From NCBI GenBank assembly GCA_016712885.1, contig JADJQF010000009.1, forward strand, positions 1 to 18,478: DNA of 18,478 nt, given 5' to 3'. How positions within the stretch are numbered: the stretch's first letter is position 1; each line of letters opens with the position of its first letter. A program made the position numbers and the translations under genes. Of this stretch, positions 1-7,684 are shown piece by piece. Under the pieces are notes generated by a model, which did not search any database, was not told where the DNA came from, and worked only from the letters and a program-made list of their open reading frames with translations. This DNA is from Candidatus Flexicrinis proximus. GTDB lineage: Bacteria; Chloroflexota; Anaerolineae; Aggregatilineales; Phototrophicaceae.

Positions 1-620
1 GACGCTGTCCCCCACCCCTGGGGAAGGGTTTACACCCTCTCCACTCCTCTCTGCAGAAATGTACACGCGTGCGTGTACATTTCGCCGATTTAAACAGCCG
101 GGTAAGCCGCTCCCATTTCTAAGCCAATGGCTGGTTGTCATCAACCCGGACGCATGTATGGCGTCCCTACAAGCTACCATGTTTCTTCCCGTACAGACGT
201 GCGAGGCGCAGCACGCAACGCAGCCGAGCGTGCATTGCTGGTTGAACTTCGACCAGCCAAGCAGCGACAATCGCCTGTAGACATGACATGGCGCTGCCCT
301 TACCCCTGGGAAAGGTTTACACCCTCTCCCACTCCCTCTGCAGAAATGTACACGTGCATGTTCATCTCGCCGTTTGAAACAGCCGGGTAAGTATATTCCT
401 TTTCACAAGCCAGTGGCTGGTGGTCATCCGGCGGACGCCATGTATGGCGTCCCTACAAACACCGTGTTTCTTCTCGTACAGAGACGTGCGAGGCGCAGCT
501 CCCCACCGCCGCCAAAGCGCGCATTGCTGGTTGAACTTCGACTCATGGCTTAGCGACAATCGCCTGTAGACACATGCGCGGCGCTGCCTTCACCCCTAAG
601 GGTTGGCCCCTCTCCACTCC
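1..620. repeat. ~287-bp tandem repeat, two copies plus partial third
   Basis: The block TACACCCTCTCC occurs at 31 and again at 318, and the text between (a palindrome near CTGCAGAAATGTACACG, an AAACAGCCGGGTAAG block, GTATGGCGTCCCTACAA, GTACAGACGTGCGAGGCGCAG, then CGACAATCGCCTGTAGACA) recurs in the same order. A third copy starts near 588 with CACCCCTAAGGG and fades after about 620. The first copy begins at or before the window edge. Copies differ by substitutions and small indels. Short open frames exist here but they follow the repeat, not codon structure, so I call no gene. A related fragment lies at 4440-4600. Confidence 0.85.
59..80. repeat. 22-bp near-perfect palindrome in repeat unit 1
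   Basis: ATGTACACGC-GT-GCGTGTACAT has two perfect 10-base arms around a 2-base centre. The equivalent place in unit 2 (about 346-365) is a degraded version of it, so the palindrome belongs to the repeat unit. It could be a cruciform or protein-binding site. No function can be assigned. Confidence 0.7.
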
Positions 621-747
621 GCAAATTTTCTTCTTCTTGACCTCCTAACCCGGCGTACAGGCGGCAAGAAACGACAGAGCGCGATTGGCTCCGCCCAGAC
701 AATGGGATTTGGACTGATTCAAGACAATAGCACGGAGTTTGGAGCGA

Positions 748-783
748 GAAACAAATGTTCGAAATTTTACGAACATTTGTTCG
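748..783. promoter_or_regulatory. paired LexA-like (SOS box) dyads
   Basis: Positions 770-783 read CGAACATTTGTTCG, a perfect CGAAC-N4-GTTCG dyad of the type bound by LexA in Gram-positive bacteria. Positions 748-761 read GAAACAAATGTTCG, which keeps one arm intact and part of the other. The two centres are 22 bp apart, about two helical turns, so both sites face the same side of the DNA. Together they also form an 11-bp inverted repeat (751-761 and 770-780). No convincing gene starts on either side within 100 bp. The target may have been lost, or be a very short gene. The rest of the 620-884 stretch shows no supportable gene. Confidence 0.5.
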
Positions 784-884
784 ACGAAGAATGAAGCGGA
801 GAGGACGGCGCGCCAAGGGTGTGTTAATGCTGGGAGGGCGCCGAAGTGCAAACCCTCGTGATTAATGGCGGGAAAGCCGTTCAA

Positions 885-1719
885 TCACGGACAGCGCGAG
901 GGGTTCTGGGCAGGTAAGTTCGGCTTCGTCGTTCTGGGTTCCTGGGCGGACATATCGAGCGCGATCAACTGCTTGATGAGGTCACGCATGACCGGCTCGG
1001 GAAGCGCGCCCGGCTGATTAAAGACCAATGTCTGGTTCTTGATCATCATGAGGTTGGGGATGCTCATGATGCGGAAGGTCTGGGGAGGGGAGGCCGGGGT
1101 TCTCATCGACGTTTGACTTTGGCGATGCGGACCTGACCGGAATATTCCTTGGCCAGCTTTTCGAGAACAGGCCCGATCTGGCGGCAGGGCGCACCATTCA
1201 GCCCAGAAATCGACCAGAACGGGGAGCGGATAGTCGATGACTTCCGCCTGAAAGGTCGCGTCGGTGACTTTTACCGGCGCTGTGTCGAAGGGTGGTAGAC
1301 ATTGCAGACTCCGTAGGTACAGGGACAGGCTTTACCGGCGCAACCGGGACGGTGGGGCGTTCAGATACAGCAACGGCTTCGGGGTCGGGGGCGGCGGGCG
1401 CAGCGTTGGCTTTCGCGCGCAGTTCTTCGACCAGAAGCGGCAAATCCGTCCCCCCACAGGCGGAAACGCCGTACGACTTCCTCGCCATTGGCCATGCCGA
1501 CCAGCGGCGGTTTATCGCTTGTGCAAAAACGCGGCGGCCTGCGGGTTATCGGCAGGGGTTCAGGCGCGCGAAGGACGTCAGGATACTGAGCAACGGCAGC
1601 CCTGAACGCACTCGAAGTCGCCCGCAGGGCGTCGCCGTGTGGTCAGCAACCACAAGCGGCGGTCGCCGGACAAATGGGGCGCGAGGTCGGAGTCGGTCAG
1701 CGTGATGGAGTTCGCTCAT
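885..1719 (-). CDS. tandem thioredoxin-fold protein (frameshifted)
   Basis: A cytosolic thiol-disulfide protein with two thioredoxin folds, broken by several indels. The C-terminal domain (about 1270 down to 960) reads VKVTDATFQAEVIDYPLPV, LVDFWAEWCA, then after a missing base PCRQIGPVLEKLAKEY, then after an extra A VNVDENPGL, then IMSIPNLMMIKNQT with the cis-Pro loop. The first frameshift falls inside the WCAPC active site (about 1192-1196). The N-terminal part (1719 to about 1400) keeps NPQAAAFLHK, PPLVGMANGEEVVRRF and LPLLVEELRAKA of a second thioredoxin fold but shows no CxxC. A Pro/Ala/Val-rich linker joins the two. I start at the ATG at 1719; no strong ribosome site is visible. It is transcribed away from the response regulator at 1887. 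The indels look like sequence errors, but a pseudogene cannot be excluded. Confidence 0.7.
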
Positions 1720-1789
1720 ACGTGGCGGATCCTTAAACGTGTATCAACAGGATATTTGACGGACGCAGCGGAGCAAACCTTACGAACAG

Positions 1790-1844
1790 GCGTTGAGGAC
1801 TCAACGCTTAAGCATTTGACAACGCATTACGGAAGTTGTATATT
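1790..1844 (+). promoter_or_regulatory. sigma70-type promoter with upstream dyad for the response regulator
   Basis: A -35 TTGACA at 1816-1821 and a -10 TATATT at 1839-1844 are 17 bp apart, close to the sigma70 consensus. The ribosome site GGAGG (1876-1880) and ATG (1887) follow. Just upstream is the inverted repeat GCGTTGA-GGAC-TCAACGC (1790-1807), 8 bp before the -35 box, in a position suited to an activator. Autoregulation by the response regulator is a guess. Confidence 0.7.
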
Positions 1845-1886
1845 CATTCATTACGCTACGATTAATTACATTCGCGGAGGTCCGTG

Positions 1887-2592
1887 ATGAAGAAATCGAA
1901 AGTCCTGGTTGTTGAAGACGACGATAAAATCCGCAAGCTTATTGCTGACCACCTGATGCGAACCGGTTACGACGTCGCTTCTGCCGAGATGGACCGACCG
2001 CGCTTGAATATATTAAGGAACACGGGCTGCCATCGCGCTGGTCGACCCTGATGCTGCCGAACAATATGCACGGGTTCGAGTTCAGCAGCAGACTAAAGGC
2101 GATGGCGGACGTGCCGATCATCTTCGTAATGGCGGTGCGCGACACAGACACGGTAGTGCAGGGACTGAAGAAATACGCCGGAAGATTTCGTGGTAAGCCA
2201 TTTGATACCCGCGAGCTGGAAGCGCGGATCAGGTGGTACTGGCACGGATGCCGAGCCTGGACTATGCCAACGAGCCGCTGATCACGGTCGACAAACAGCC
2301 TGAGCATCGATTTCGCGCATAATCGCGTGGTGCTGGACGGAAGTCGATCAGTCTGACGCCGACGGAGGCGATCCTGCCGCACGTTTTTGCTGCGTAATTC
2401 TGGCCGCGTGGTGGAAAACCGGATGCTGATCGCGCGGTGTGGCCGGACGAGGATGTCTTCGAAGATACGCGCGGGTACATATGCCAGCTGCGCCGCAAGC
2501 TGGAGGCCGACAGCCACCATCCGCACTATATCCGCACCGAGCGCGGGATCGGCTATATGTTCACGGTGAAGCCGCAGGAAGCCGTCGAGTAG
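1887..2592 (+). CDS. OmpR/PhoB-family response regulator (multiply frameshifted)
   Basis: A two-component DNA-binding regulator, about 230 aa once frames are joined. The receiver starts MKKSKVLVVEDDDKIRKL with the acidic pair, continues to LVD (phospho-acceptor Asp, near 2045) and MLP-N-MHGFEF, and ends with the KPFDTRELEARI switch region near 2200-2230. The winged-helix part shows SLSIDFAHNRVVLDG, LRNSGRVVENRMLIAR, WPDEDVFEDT, CQLRRKLEAD and YIRTERGIGYMF, the usual recognition helix and wing order. The start is well supported: GGAGG lies 6 nt before the ATG and a strong promoter lies upstream. Ten or so indels in 700 bases break it. No histidine kinase lies beside it in the window, so its partner is elsewhere. 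The family is certain; the target is unknown. Confidence 0.8.
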
Positions 2593-2628
2593 CCGGCGCC
2601 GGCGCGAAGACAACGCAAAAACAGCAAG

Positions 2629-2661
2629 ACACGGATGCCCGATGGGTGTCCGTGTTCTTTT
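2629..2661 (+). terminator. candidate rho-independent terminator after the response regulator
   Basis: ACACGGATGCCC, loop GAT, then GGGTGTCCGTGT pair along 12 positions (two G-U wobbles) and are followed by TCTTTT. It begins 37 bp after the regulator's TAG. The right arm runs into the start of the metallo-hydrolase fragment, so the hairpin may partly be coincidental coding sequence. Confidence 0.5.
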
Positions 2662-3108
2662 CGTCGGCGGCAGAGGCGGATGTGCTGGAAGGCAGAATCG
2701 CGGTGCCTCGTGCGAACCGCGGCGAACTGCCGCGGAATTAACCGGTTGCTGGTGCCACCGGGACACACGCTTCAAGCCACCGGTGAAGGTGAGCCGGATC
2801 CTGAACGACGGCGATGTGCTGCCGGTCCTGGACGGGCTGACGGTGGTCGCGACGCCGGGACATGCGCCCGGCCATGTCTCGTTCTGGCATCCGGCGAAGA
2901 AACTGCTGATCACGGGGATGTGGTTTTCACCTGTTTGGCCGGCTGACGCTGCCGCTGGCGTTCTTCACGGTGGACGGCGCTAGACAAGCAGCAAATCCGC
3001 AAGCTGGCCAACCTCGGCGCGGAGGTGGTGTGTTTCGGCCATGGCAATCCGATCATGACGGACGCGACGGCCCAGCTCAAGGCGTTTGCGGACCGCGTGG
3101 GCGCATAG
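2656..3108 (+). pseudogene. metallo-beta-lactamase-fold hydrolase, 5'-truncated and frameshifted
   Basis: The joined frames read SSAAEADVLEGRIAVPRAN, VSRILNDGDVLPVLDGL, VVATPGHAPGHVSFWHP, LLITGD-VVF, LRKLANLGAEVVCFGHGNP and AQLKAFADRVGA, ending at TAG 3106-3108. These are the central and C-terminal metal-ligand blocks of the MBL fold: the His of PGHAPGH, the Asp of ITGD and the His of FGHG. The N-terminal HxHxDH block, normally about 80 residues earlier, is missing. The homology begins right at the terminator behind the response regulator, so the 5' third seems to have been deleted or replaced. At least three indels lie inside. The substrate cannot be read from what remains, and the product is unlikely to be active. 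Confidence 0.7.
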
Positions 3109-3125
3109 CACGTGGTATGCGCCTT

Positions 3126-3268
3126 CGATGGGGTTCCACCCCAAACCCCGGCAGGAGTTCACACTCCTGCACCTCAATAGCGATTTTGCGGCGCTCACGC
3201 CGCAAAATCGCAGATGAGGGGTCGAGGGGTTTGCGCCCCTCGCGGAGGGGTGGAGGCAGCGCCTCCAT
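3126..3268 (+). repeat. multi-hairpin intergenic repeat, copy A (most complete)
   Basis: Five hairpins lie in a row: GGGGT-TCC-ACCCC (3130-3142); GCAGGAGT-TCAC-ACTCCTGC (3151-3170); a perfect 14-bp stem with CTCA loop (3180-3211, arm GCGATTTTGCGGCG); CGAGGGG-TTTGCG-CCCCTCG (3223-3242); and TGGAGGC-AGC-GCCTCCA (3251-3267). It fills the gap between the convergent metallo-hydrolase fragment and rhomboid gene. Related copies with different but still paired stems are at 6392 (inverted) and 17207, with partial ones at 4318 and 8988. It may serve as a two-way terminator or be a palindromic mobile repeat. Confidence 0.85.
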
Positions 3269-3340
3269 AACCTGGGTTCATAAGAGCTTTAAGGCGCAGG
3301 GCAGCGCACGATACCCGGGTCGAGCTGAATTTGCGGCGGA

Positions 3341-4224
3341 TCAGGTCAATACGGTCACGATCAGCGCGGCGACCAGCCCTGCCGCGAAATAGATAACGAC
3401 CGGGAACTGGCCGGTGAGCGGACGCGTGTCGTTGATCTGGACGATGGTCTGATCGGGGCTGACCTTGACGGCGTAGCGCGGGCCGATGAGGTAAGCGAGA
3501 AGCGCGCCGCCGAGGAAGCCGCCGATGTGCGCCCAATTGTCGATGTTGAAGGCTCCGCCGCCGGTCATGTTTCCGAAGAAGCCGATAGAAAAGTTGAGTA
3601 CGGCCAGCATGATGACCTGACGCAGGCGCATCTGGGCCGACGGCCCCATGACCTTCCAGTTGGTATAGAGGTGGGCGGCTTCGGCACCGAAGAGCGCGCG
3701 AAGACGGCGCCAGACGCCCCGACCGAAAACACGAACGGGCTGTTCAGCCCGGCGCTGAGGATTGACCCGGCGAGGCCGCCGAGGATATAGATGAGGATAT
3801 AACGCCGGTGGCCGAAAGCGACTTCGATAACCGAGCCGAGACTCTGGAGGGCTAGCATGTTCATCAGAACATGGATGATGTTGGCGTGGAGAAACATGGA
3901 GGTGAAGAGCCGCCAGTACTCTCCGGCGTCGACCGCGGCGGGCTGGTTGGCGAAGCCGCGAACGACCTCATTTTCGAGCGAAGGGACGAGGGCCGTCAGG
4001 GCAAAAATGGCGAGGTTGACGGCGATCAGCGCCCAGGTGACATAGCTGCGCGCGGGCCGCGCGAAGTTGAAGACGACCCGCGCCATGCGGCGGGGCGGCT
4101 GGCCGTCCGGGGAGCCGGAGGGTGGCGGACGGCGCATCAGGGGATGAACCGGCTGGGGTTTCCGGTCTTTCTGTGCATCCGGCGTGACATCTTCCGGACG
4201 CTTGGGGGTCAAATTATCGGACAT
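3341..4224 (-). CDS. rhomboid-family intramembrane serine protease (one frameshift)
   Basis: A polytopic membrane protease that cleaves transmembrane segments. A hydrophilic Pro/Arg-rich N-terminus of about 58 residues precedes a first TM helix (YVTWALIAVNLAIFALTAL). Then come EYWRLFTSMFLHA (the L1 loop WR motif), HVLMNMLAL (His118 and Asn122 of the HxxxN motif), the nucleophile motif GASGA (Ser171), and in the last helices NWAHIGGFLGGALLAYLIG with the catalytic His. The frame changes once at about 3690, right after GASGAVFA; the downstream frame resumes at GAEAAHLYTNWKVMGPSAQ. I chose the ATG at 4224 because GAGG lies 5 nt upstream; a TTG at 4254 would add ten residues. A palindrome overlaps the likely promoter. 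All catalytic residues are present, so the gene is probably functional and the frameshift an error. Confidence 0.9.
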
Positions 4225-4237
4225 GACGGCCTCGATA

Positions 4238-4259
4238 GGCCGACGATCGGCCAAGTATA
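4238..4259 (-). promoter_or_regulatory. -10-like box and palindrome before the rhomboid gene
   Basis: On the minus strand TATACT occupies 4259-4254, followed at once by the palindrome GGCCGA-CGA-TCGGCC (4252-4238), about 14 nt before the start codon. It could be an operator overlapping the transcription start, or a hairpin in a short leader. No good -35 box is visible. A second small dyad, CACGC-GAGAA-GCGTG, sits at 4291-4305. Confidence 0.35.
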
Positions 4260-4317
4260 CTCTTGCTGTATCTCAATGGTCTTAGAAATTCACGCGAGAA
4301 GCGTGTAATGAGCTTTG

Positions 4318-4432
4318 GATCGGGTTCTAGCCCAGGTCCGGCGGCAGGAGTTTTCACTCGTGCACCGCCCACGGAGAATTGACGATGAGGGGCGGGGGCT
4401 GGCGCTTTCGCGAAGGCGGCACCCTCAGAAAC
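4318..4432 (+). repeat. multi-hairpin intergenic repeat, degraded copy
   Basis: The order GGGTTCTAGCCC, GGCAGGAGTTTTCACTCGTGCACC, GATGAGGGGC and GCGCTTTCGCGAAGGC follows copy A (3126-3268), but the long GATTTTG stem is gone and the other stems carry mismatches. It lies between the start of the rhomboid gene and the 3' end of the SGNH hydrolase. I see no gene in 4225-4590. Confidence 0.55.
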
Positions 4433-4439
4433 AGGAACA

Positions 4440-4600
4440 CGCACACTCAGTGCTAAGCCGGTGGCAGTTTGTCATCCAGCGGACGCCATGTATGGCGTCC
4501 CTACGAAAGAGCGTGTTTCTTCTGGTACAGACGTGCGAGGCGGAGCATACCCAGCGCAGCCAAAGCGTGCAGTATTGGTCGAACTTCGACTCATGGCTTA
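4440..4600 (+). repeat. dispersed copy of the 287-bp repeat core with palindrome
   Basis: It matches the middle and end of the repeat at 1-590: the block around the perfect palindrome GGACGCCAT-GT-ATGGCGTCC (near 4482-4501), followed by CTAC, TGTTTCTTCTGGTACAGACG, GCGAGGCG, and GTCGAA-C-TTCGAC (4578-4590), then CTCATGGCTTAG. The last bases form the probable true stop codon of the SGNH hydrolase, so the repeat abuts or overlaps the gene end. Confidence 0.75.
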
Positions 4601-5277
4601 GGCGTGCTGGCGGCACCATTCGGCGAGCCAGGCGCCAACTGTTTTGCGCGGTATCCGGGCTGGAAGTGAATGCCGTCGAACGAGTAGGTAAAGCCGCCGC
4701 CGGCGCGTTCCGACTCGTAGTCGTTCCAGCCGGATTTGACACGATCGCCGATGCGCAAGACGGTCTGGAGGGTTAGTGGAGGGCGGTCTGGCAGGGCAGG
4801 CGGATTGAGCCGGGCAGCGAGGTCGAAGACCGGCAGGTTGAGCGCATCGGCCACCGCCCGTGTTTCCGCGTTGAACAGCGTGGAGGCGGCTAGCGCGGCC
4901 GGGCTGTGCTCCATGGGAGGCAGACCAACCCAGACGCGGACAAAGCTCAGGGCGAATTCGTGGCAGATGTCGCGGAAGATACCGCCGTAGACCTGCGGTT
5001 CGAGATAGCCGTCGGCCAGCGCCTGCTGCGATTTGTAGTAGGGGCGGGTGGCCGGGAAGACATAGGCAAGGGCGTCATTGCTGCCAGGCATGATGAAGAC
5101 GGCATCCGGTGCGTCTTCAAGAACACGCGGGACACGCTCCAGGAGCCGGTTGACGGTGTGGCCGGCGATGCCGTGGTTGAGCAAGGTGAAAGCGGGAAGG
5201 CGCGCCTGGGCGGCGGCCACGAAATCGCCACCGCATTTGCCTTCCGTCAAGCTGGCGCCGAGAAACGCAATTCTCAT
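4591..5277 (-). CDS. SGNH/GDSL-type esterase
   Basis: A hydrolase of the SGNH superfamily, likely cleaving an ester or acyl group on a small molecule, polysaccharide or lipid. Block I is FLGASLTEG with Ser9 as nucleophile; block II Gly39 is in NHGIAGH; block III is PGSNDA with Asn67; block V is FDGIHF with Asp201 and His204. The family residues are all present in 228 aa, a normal length. There is no signal peptide, so it is probably cytosolic. The C-terminus in this frame (APGSPNGAASTPKP) is unlikely: one indel earlier it would read GAWLAEWCRQHA and stop at 4598-4600. The start is the ATG at 5277; no strong ribosome site is visible. It is divergent from the transglycosylase gene at 5414. Confidence 0.9.
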   Translation of the reverse strand: MRIAFLGASLTEGKCGGDFVAAAQARLPAFTLLNHGIAGHTVNRLLERVPRVLEDAPDAVFIMPGSNDALAYVFPATRPYYKSQQALADGYLEPQVYGGIFRDICHEFALSFVRVWVGLPPMEHSPAALAASTLFNAETRAVADALNLPVFDLAARLNPPALPDRPPLTLQTVLRIGDRVKSGWNDYESERAGGGFTYSFDGIHFQPGYRAKQLAPGSPNGAASTPKP

Positions 5278-5413
5278 GTCAAATTCCGAACACTTGTGCT
5301 AAAATTGAGTGGTAAATTGCACCCAGATGCGGCTGCCGAAACGCGCTCGGCGAGCGCAGCACAGACCGGGCGCAAAAAACTCACCTAAAATAGCCTAACG
5401 GAGCAGCACGCCA

Positions 5414-6361
5414 ATGGCAAGCCGCATGATGAATCCGGATCTCGCGCCGCGTATGAGCGGGCGCCCGGCCGCACCGAAGCCTAAGCCCAGCACAAAGACA
5501 AAGTCCGCCGGAACGACAGTCCGAACGCCGTCAGGGGCCAAACGGGTAAGCAAAGCCGGCTCGCGGACGGCCGCCAAGCCGAAAACGAGCGCCGCGCGAA
5601 CGCGCAGAAACCCCCTGCCCCGCGTCACCCGGCAGGCCGGACAGACGGTGCTGGTGGTGCCGCTGCCGCGCATCCCGGTCAAACAGATGCGAAAGACGCT
5701 GCGCGTTATCCGGCGCGCGACGTTTCCGCGTGTCCGCCGACTGACGCTGCCGCGGGTCGGGATGCGCGCTGGCCGCAACCGCCTTTTTGGCGCGCTGGCC
5801 TACTCGCTGATGCCGTCGGCCTTGGGCGTGCTGCGGGCGGTTCCCGGCGGGGTCGGCGATTTGTTCCGGGCCGGGGTGATCGCGCCGACTTTTTCGCCGG
5901 AGGTGCAGCGCTGGGCCGGAGAGATTGGGGGCTGGGCCGAGCAGTACGGCCTCGATCCGAATTTGATGGCAACGGTCATGCAGATCGAGTCGTGCGGGCA
6001 TCCGACGGTGAGCAGCCCGGCCGGCGCGCAGGGGCTGTTTCAGGTCATGCCGTTCCACTTCGCAGACGGCGAGGCGATGCTTGAGCCGAATACGAACGCG
6101 CTTCGCGGCGCGGGGGTGCTCAAGGAGTGTCTGCGCTATTCGAACGGCGATGTGCGCGGGGCGCTGGCGTGCTATAACGGCGGGCCGTCACTGATCACGC
6201 GGCCGACCGACCAATGGCCGGCGGAAACACAGCGCTATGTGGTGTGGGGCGAGGGGATCTACGCGGATGCGAAGGCTAACGCCGAGAGCGCGACACTGGA
6301 TGCCTGGCTGAGGGCGGGGGGCGCGAGTCTGTGTGCCGCCGCGCGGAATACTGTCAAGTAG
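5414..6361 (+). CDS. lytic transglycosylase (SLT domain) with basic N-terminal extension
   Basis: A peptidoglycan lytic transglycosylase of 315 aa in one intact frame. Residues 1-125 are very rich in Lys, Arg, Pro and Ala with no domain I can name. A weakly hydrophobic stretch (about 125-160) follows, which may anchor the protein. The catalytic domain starts at about 162: WAEQYGLDPNLMATVMQIES carries the catalytic Glu (residue 192), then SPAGAQGLFQVMP (201-213), and ALACYNGGP near 260 closes the fold. These three blocks define the Slt/MltC-like family. The ATG at 5414 has GGAG at 5400-5403, and a possible -10 TAAAAT lies at 5386-5391. The long basic tail, perhaps for binding wall polymers or nucleic acid, is unusual and is of low-complexity composition. 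It ends just before an inverted multi-hairpin repeat. Confidence 0.92.
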   Translation: MASRMMNPDLAPRMSGRPAAPKPKPSTKTKSAGTTVRTPSGAKRVSKAGSRTAAKPKTSAARTRRNPLPRVTRQAGQTVLVVPLPRIPVKQMRKTLRVIRRATFPRVRRLTLPRVGMRAGRNRLFGALAYSLMPSALGVLRAVPGGVGDLFRAGVIAPTFSPEVQRWAGEIGGWAEQYGLDPNLMATVMQIESCGHPTVSSPAGAQGLFQVMPFHFADGEAMLEPNTNALRGAGVLKECLRYSNGDVRGALACYNGGPSLITRPTDQWPAETQRYVVWGEGIYADAKANAESATLDAWLRAGGASLCAAARNTVK

Positions 6362-6391
6362 CACAAAACAAGGGAAATAAGAGGGGAGAGT

Positions 6392-6490
6392 TTGTGGAGG
6401 CGCTGCCTCCACACCTCCGCGAGGGACTTGCGCCCCTCGACCCACATCAGCGATTTTGTGGCGCAAGCGCCACAAAATCGCTGTGCGAGG
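6392..6490 (-). repeat. multi-hairpin intergenic repeat, inverted copy
   Basis: Read on the minus strand it follows the order of copy A. On the plus strand: GTGGAGGC-GCT-GCCTCCAC (6394-6412), the GAGGGACTTGCGCCCCTC region (6421-6438), and a 16-bp perfect stem with AA centre (6449-6482, arm starting AGCGATTTTGTGGC). The stem has the same ends as copy A but its middle pairs are changed on both sides. It separates the convergent transglycosylase and malate dehydrogenase genes. Confidence 0.85.
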
Positions 6491-6550
6491 CGGAGTGTCA
6501 CCCCCTACCCGCCGGACGAAGACATCAGGGCGGAGGGGGCAGAACGGGAA

Positions 6551-7498
6551 TTAGTAGCCGAGAACGCCGACGACGTCCGCGACGGCCTTGGCGCTCTTAT
6601 CGAGCATGGCCTTCTCTCTTCGTCGTTGAGCTGCATCTCGATCACCTTCTCGACGCCGCCGCTGCCCAGAACTGCCGGGACGCCGACGTAGAGGTTGTTA
6701 TAGCCATACTGGCCGGTGAGCAAGACGGCCGAGGGGATGACGCGCTTCTGGTCGCGGATGATCGACTCGACCATCTCGACCGCGCCAGCCGCCGGGGCGT
6801 AGTAACCGCTGTAGCCCAACAGGCCGACGATTTCGCCGCCGCCCTTACGGGTACGTTCGACAATGGCCGCCAGCTTTTCATCAGAGATGAGTTCGCGCAC
6901 GGGGATGCCGGCGACAGAGGTGTGGCGCAGCAGGGGAACCATCTCGTCACCGTGGCCGCCGAGTACGATCCCGTGGACATCACGGACGCTCAGGCCGAGT
7001 TCCGCGGCGATGAAGGTCTTGAAGCGGGCGGTATCGAGCGCGCCAGCCATGCCGATGACGCGATGGGCCGGGAACTTGGTCTCGTTAAGGACGACGTGGC
7101 ACATGGCGTCGAGCGGGTTGCTGACGACGACGATAACGGCGTTGGGCGAATACTTGGCGACTTCGCGGGCGACGCTGCCGACGATTTCCTGATTGGTCTT
7201 GACGAGTTCATCACGGCTGGGGAATTTGCCGGTGACGGGGTCCTTCTTGCGGGGGACGCCGGCGGTGATGACAACGACATCGCTATTGGCAGTCTCTTCG
7301 TAGCCAGCCGAGCCGACGATACGAATGTCGAACTTATTGACAGGGGGCGGCCTCAAGGAGATCGAGGGCCTTACCCTTCGCCGCGCCTTCAACGATATCG
7401 ACCAGAACGACATCGCCCAACTCATGCGCGGTGATCCACATCGCGCAGCTTGCGCCGACGTTTCCCGCTCCTACAACCGTAATTTTCGCGCGACCCAT
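6551..7498 (-). CDS. mdh: malate dehydrogenase, LDH-like type (two frameshifts)
   Basis: NAD-dependent malate dehydrogenase, interconverting malate and oxaloacetate in the cytosol. The N-terminus reads MGRAKITVVGAGNVGAS, a Rossmann GxGxxG, followed by ELGDVVLVDI and GKALDLLEAAP. After an extra C in a C run near 7347 the frame resumes at VNKFDIRIVGSAGYEET, then DVVVITAGVPRKKDP (the Arg typical of malate specificity), VSNPLDAM, VIGMAGALDTARF, GGHGDEMVPL with the catalytic His, and VGVPAVLGSGGVEKVIEM. A second indel near 6617 displaces the end; the true tail is KAMLDKSAKAVADVVGVLGY, stopping at 6551-6553. The start at 7498 is supported by GGAG 6 nt upstream. About 310 aa, normal for the family. 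The family is certain; the frameshifts are probably errors. Confidence 0.93.
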
Positions 7499-7510
7499 GA
7501 GTAGCTCCTA

Positions 7511-7546
7511 TGTGAAATTCACAACAAATCGAATAGTTTGATTATA
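7511..7546 (-). promoter_or_regulatory. promoter -10 and operator-like palindrome of mdh
   Basis: On the minus strand a perfect TATAAT lies at 7546-7541, about 43 bp before the mdh start. Between it and the ribosome site lies the palindrome TGTGAA-A-TTCACA (7511-7523), in the early leader, where a bound repressor would block transcription. No clear -35 box is visible 17 bp upstream (GTGTGC). Confidence 0.5.
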
Positions 7547-7684
7547 CGACTCGCCCGCGCACTGCACACCCTCATTCGTGATAAGAGTGAAATGAGACCG
7601 CGAAAGAGGTGATGAATGTCCTACGGACGCGGCGGCATCGGGGAAACGCCCGCGTGAAAGGCGCGCCAAACTGCCGGGCCGGCA

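Noticed and set aside
1..600. CRISPR array or insertion sequence
   Set aside because: The repeat unit is about 287 bp with no short repeat-spacer pattern, and no transposase or cas gene is present in the window.
1939..2913. 324-aa minus-strand open frame
   Set aside because: It is antisense to the response regulator and metallo-hydrolase fragment and shows no domain of its own.
5278..5413. Strong promoter pair between the SGNH hydrolase and transglycosylase
   Set aside because: TAAAAT boxes occur, but no -35 box at proper spacing could be found for either direction.
6331..7434. 367-aa plus-strand open frame
   Set aside because: It lies antisense to malate dehydrogenase, whose motifs are unmistakable; the long frame is a by-product of the G+C-rich codon pattern.
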